Assembly: GCA_040881945.1 (NCBI GenBank)
Contig: JBBECF010000119.1
Span: forward strand, 1-22,421
Direction of reading: 5' to 3'
Origin: JBBECF01 sp040881945
GTDB taxonomy: Bacteria > Pseudomonadota > Alphaproteobacteria > Dongiales > Dongiaceae
Length of the DNA stretch: 22,421 nt
The position numbers were made by a program, and so were the translations under genes. The number at the start of each line of letters is the position of its first letter. Position 1 is the first letter of the stretch. Shown here one piece after another: positions 21,236 to 22,421 of the stretch. The notes under the pieces are model-generated. The model saw only the letters and a list, made by a program, of their open reading frames with translations, searched no databases and was not told where the DNA came from.

Positions 21236-22231
21236 ATGCACAACCCGTTTGCCACGACATTGCGACTGCTCCTGCCGTTGGCCCTCGTCGCCGGACTGTC
21301 GGCGCCGGCGGCCCTGGCGGCCGAAAAGACCGTCCGGGTCGCGCTCGGCGACATCGAGACGGTCGAGACCCTGAACCTGCTGATCGCCCTGGAGAAGGCG
21401 AAGGAGCGCGGCGTCGCCGTCGAGCTCACCGCCTTCAAGTCCGAGGACATCGCCGCCCAGGCGGTGGTCGGCGGCCACGCCGACATCGGCGTCGGCACGC
21501 CCTATGCCCTGCTGCAGAAGGTGAAGGCGCCGATCCGCATCTTCTATCAGCTCAGCACGCTGCGCTTCTTCCCGGTGGTGGACGCATCGCTTTACAAGAG
21601 CTGGAAGGATCTGGACGGCCAGGAAATCGTCGTCCATTCGCGCGGCTCCGGCACCGAAGCCATCATGAACCTGATGGCCCAGCGGAACGGCATCGCGTAC
21701 AAGTCCATCAGCTACGTCCCCGGCTCCGAGGTGCGCGCCGGCGCCATGCTCCAGGGCAACATCCACGCCACCATCGTCGATTCGGCGAACCGCCGGCTGC
21801 TGATGGAAAAGGGCGGCGACCGCTTCATGGTGCTACCGATGGAAGGCGTCGACGCCAGCGACGAGGCGCTCTACGCCAGCCAGGACTTCCTGACCAAGAA
21901 CGCCGAGGCCGTCGACATCCTGGTTGAGGAGATGCTCACGGTCTGGCGGGCGATCAACAAGGACCCGAACTACGTCGTCGAACAACGGGCGAAATACAAG
22001 CTGCTGCCGGATCTGCCGGCCGATCTCGAGGGCGAGGTCCTGCCCTACTTCCAGGAATCGGTCGAGAACGGCGCCTTCGGCAACAACGGCGGCCTCAAGG
22101 CGGCGCAGGACGACTTCGACTTCTACTCGATCGCCGGCCAGCTCGAGGGCGACCCGGCGGCGCTGAAGGTCGAGGACTTCTGGGACCTGGGTCCGCTGAC
22201 CAAGGCGCTCGGCAAGCTCGGGCAAGTCTAG
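21236..22231 (+). CDS. ABC-type periplasmic substrate-binding protein (NMT1/SsuA/TauA-like)
   Basis: The 331-residue protein begins with a signal peptide (MHNPFATTLRLLLPLALVAG then LSAPAALA), cleavage being expected near AAEK. The mature part has the NMT1-like pattern: VRVALGDIETVETLNLLIAL at the start, the FKSEDIAAQAVVGGHADIGVG block (about 65-86), and DLDGQEIVVHSRGSGTEAI. Such receptors feed nitrate/sulfonate/taurine/thiamine-precursor ABC importers; the ligand is unknown here. ATG 21236 follows GGGAGG. It diverges from a GntR regulator. No permease or ATPase gene follows before the inverted repeat at the window end, so they may lie beyond it or elsewhere. Confidence 0.85.
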   Translation: MHNPFATTLRLLLPLALVAGLSAPAALAAEKTVRVALGDIETVETLNLLIALEKAKERGVAVELTAFKSEDIAAQAVVGGHADIGVGTPYALLQKVKAPIRIFYQLSTLRFFPVVDASLYKSWKDLDGQEIVVHSRGSGTEAIMNLMAQRNGIAYKSISYVPGSEVRAGAMLQGNIHATIVDSANRRLLMEKGGDRFMVLPMEGVDASDEALYASQDFLTKNAEAVDILVEEMLTVWRAINKDPNYVVEQRAKYKLLPDLPADLEGEVLPYFQESVENGAFGNNGGLKAAQDDFDFYSIAGQLEGDPAALKVEDFWDLGPLTKALGKLGQV

Positions 22232-22298
22232 GACGCGGCCGCCCGGTCGGGGCCGGACCGACCGAGAGCTTGTGAATGAATGCTGGATCGCCACTCCT

Positions 22299-22413
22299 GC
22301 GTGCTTCGAGACGGCCGCTGCGCGGCCTCCTCAGCATGAGGTTTTTTCTTTGTGCCATAAAGACTTAACCTCATCCTGAGGAGCGCCCCGAAGGGGCGCG
22401 TCTCGAAGGACGC
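22299..22413. repeat. long imperfect inverted repeat (alphaproteobacterial dispersed palindrome), possible terminator
   Basis: Two arms, 22299-22343 and 22367-22413, are reverse complements except for two mismatches at their outer parts and different small internal hairpins (GGCCGC/GCGGCC on the left, GCGCCCC/GGGGCGC on the right). They share CTTCGAGACG/CGTCTCGAAG and ATGAGGTT/AACCTCAT; the loop is 23 bases. A TTTTTT run follows the left arm. The element is a known type of extragenic repeat in alphaproteobacterial genomes, and it could end transcription of the binding-protein gene. Confidence 0.75.
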
Positions 22414-22421
22414 AACGACGC

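Noticed and set aside
1..22421. CRISPR arrays, tRNA or rRNA genes, insertion sequences with transposase.
   Set aside because: No regularly spaced repeats, tRNA-like cloverleaf, rRNA sequence or transposase motifs were seen while reading the window.

Overview
This is a high-GC proteobacterial window, most likely from an alphaproteobacterium. The evidence is the type of NAD-linked formate dehydrogenase, the Bug/TctABC tripartite carrier, and the two classes of dispersed palindromic repeat at about 19.2 kb and 22.3 kb, which resemble repeats I know from alphaproteobacterial genomes. The species cannot be read from the sequence. The assembly carries one 100-N gap (10233-10332). It is flanked by identical 55-bp ends, so it looks like a scaffolding artefact rather than missing sequence.

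Layout. Positions 1-44 hold the 3' tip of an unidentified gene. Positions 182-900 hold a toxin-first RelE/HigB-XRE toxin-antitoxin pair (+). Positions 1135-1793 hold a VapBC/FitAB-type pair (-) with a double palindromic operator. The minus-strand block 9926 to 1939 reads TerC-family membrane protein, single-domain Usp, SucC-like and SucD-like CoA-ligase subunits, fused NuoE-NuoF-type formate dehydrogenase beta subunit, and formate dehydrogenase alpha subunit. Diverging from it on the plus strand (10147-19167) are tctC, tctB, tctA, a GntR/FCD regulator, a thiamine-diphosphate lyase, a formyl-CoA transferase (frc-like), a stand-alone formyltransferase/hydrolase domain, and a tandem-domain Usp. 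A palindromic repeat follows, then a ketopantoate-reductase-family gene. A divergent GntR/FCD regulator and an NMT1/SsuA-like periplasmic binding protein come next, and the window ends in a long inverted repeat that could act as a terminator.

How the genes may work together (inference). The two divergent central blocks look like one formyl-CoA/formate module. The TctABC carrier would import a carboxylic acid. The SucCD-like ligase and the Frc-like transferase would make its CoA thioester. The TPP enzyme would cleave or decarboxylate the thioester to give formyl-CoA. Frc would pass the CoA to the next acid molecule and release formate, which the NAD-linked formate dehydrogenase oxidises to CO2. 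The ALDH1L1-N-terminal-like protein would handle the formyl group, by tetrahydrofolate transfer or by hydrolysis. An automatic annotation would probably call this oxalate degradation. However, the TPP enzyme looks more like the ILVBL/HACL2 (2-hydroxyacyl-CoA lyase) branch than classical oxalyl-CoA decarboxylase, so the substrate may be a 2-hydroxy acid. That is the most interesting hypothesis in the window.
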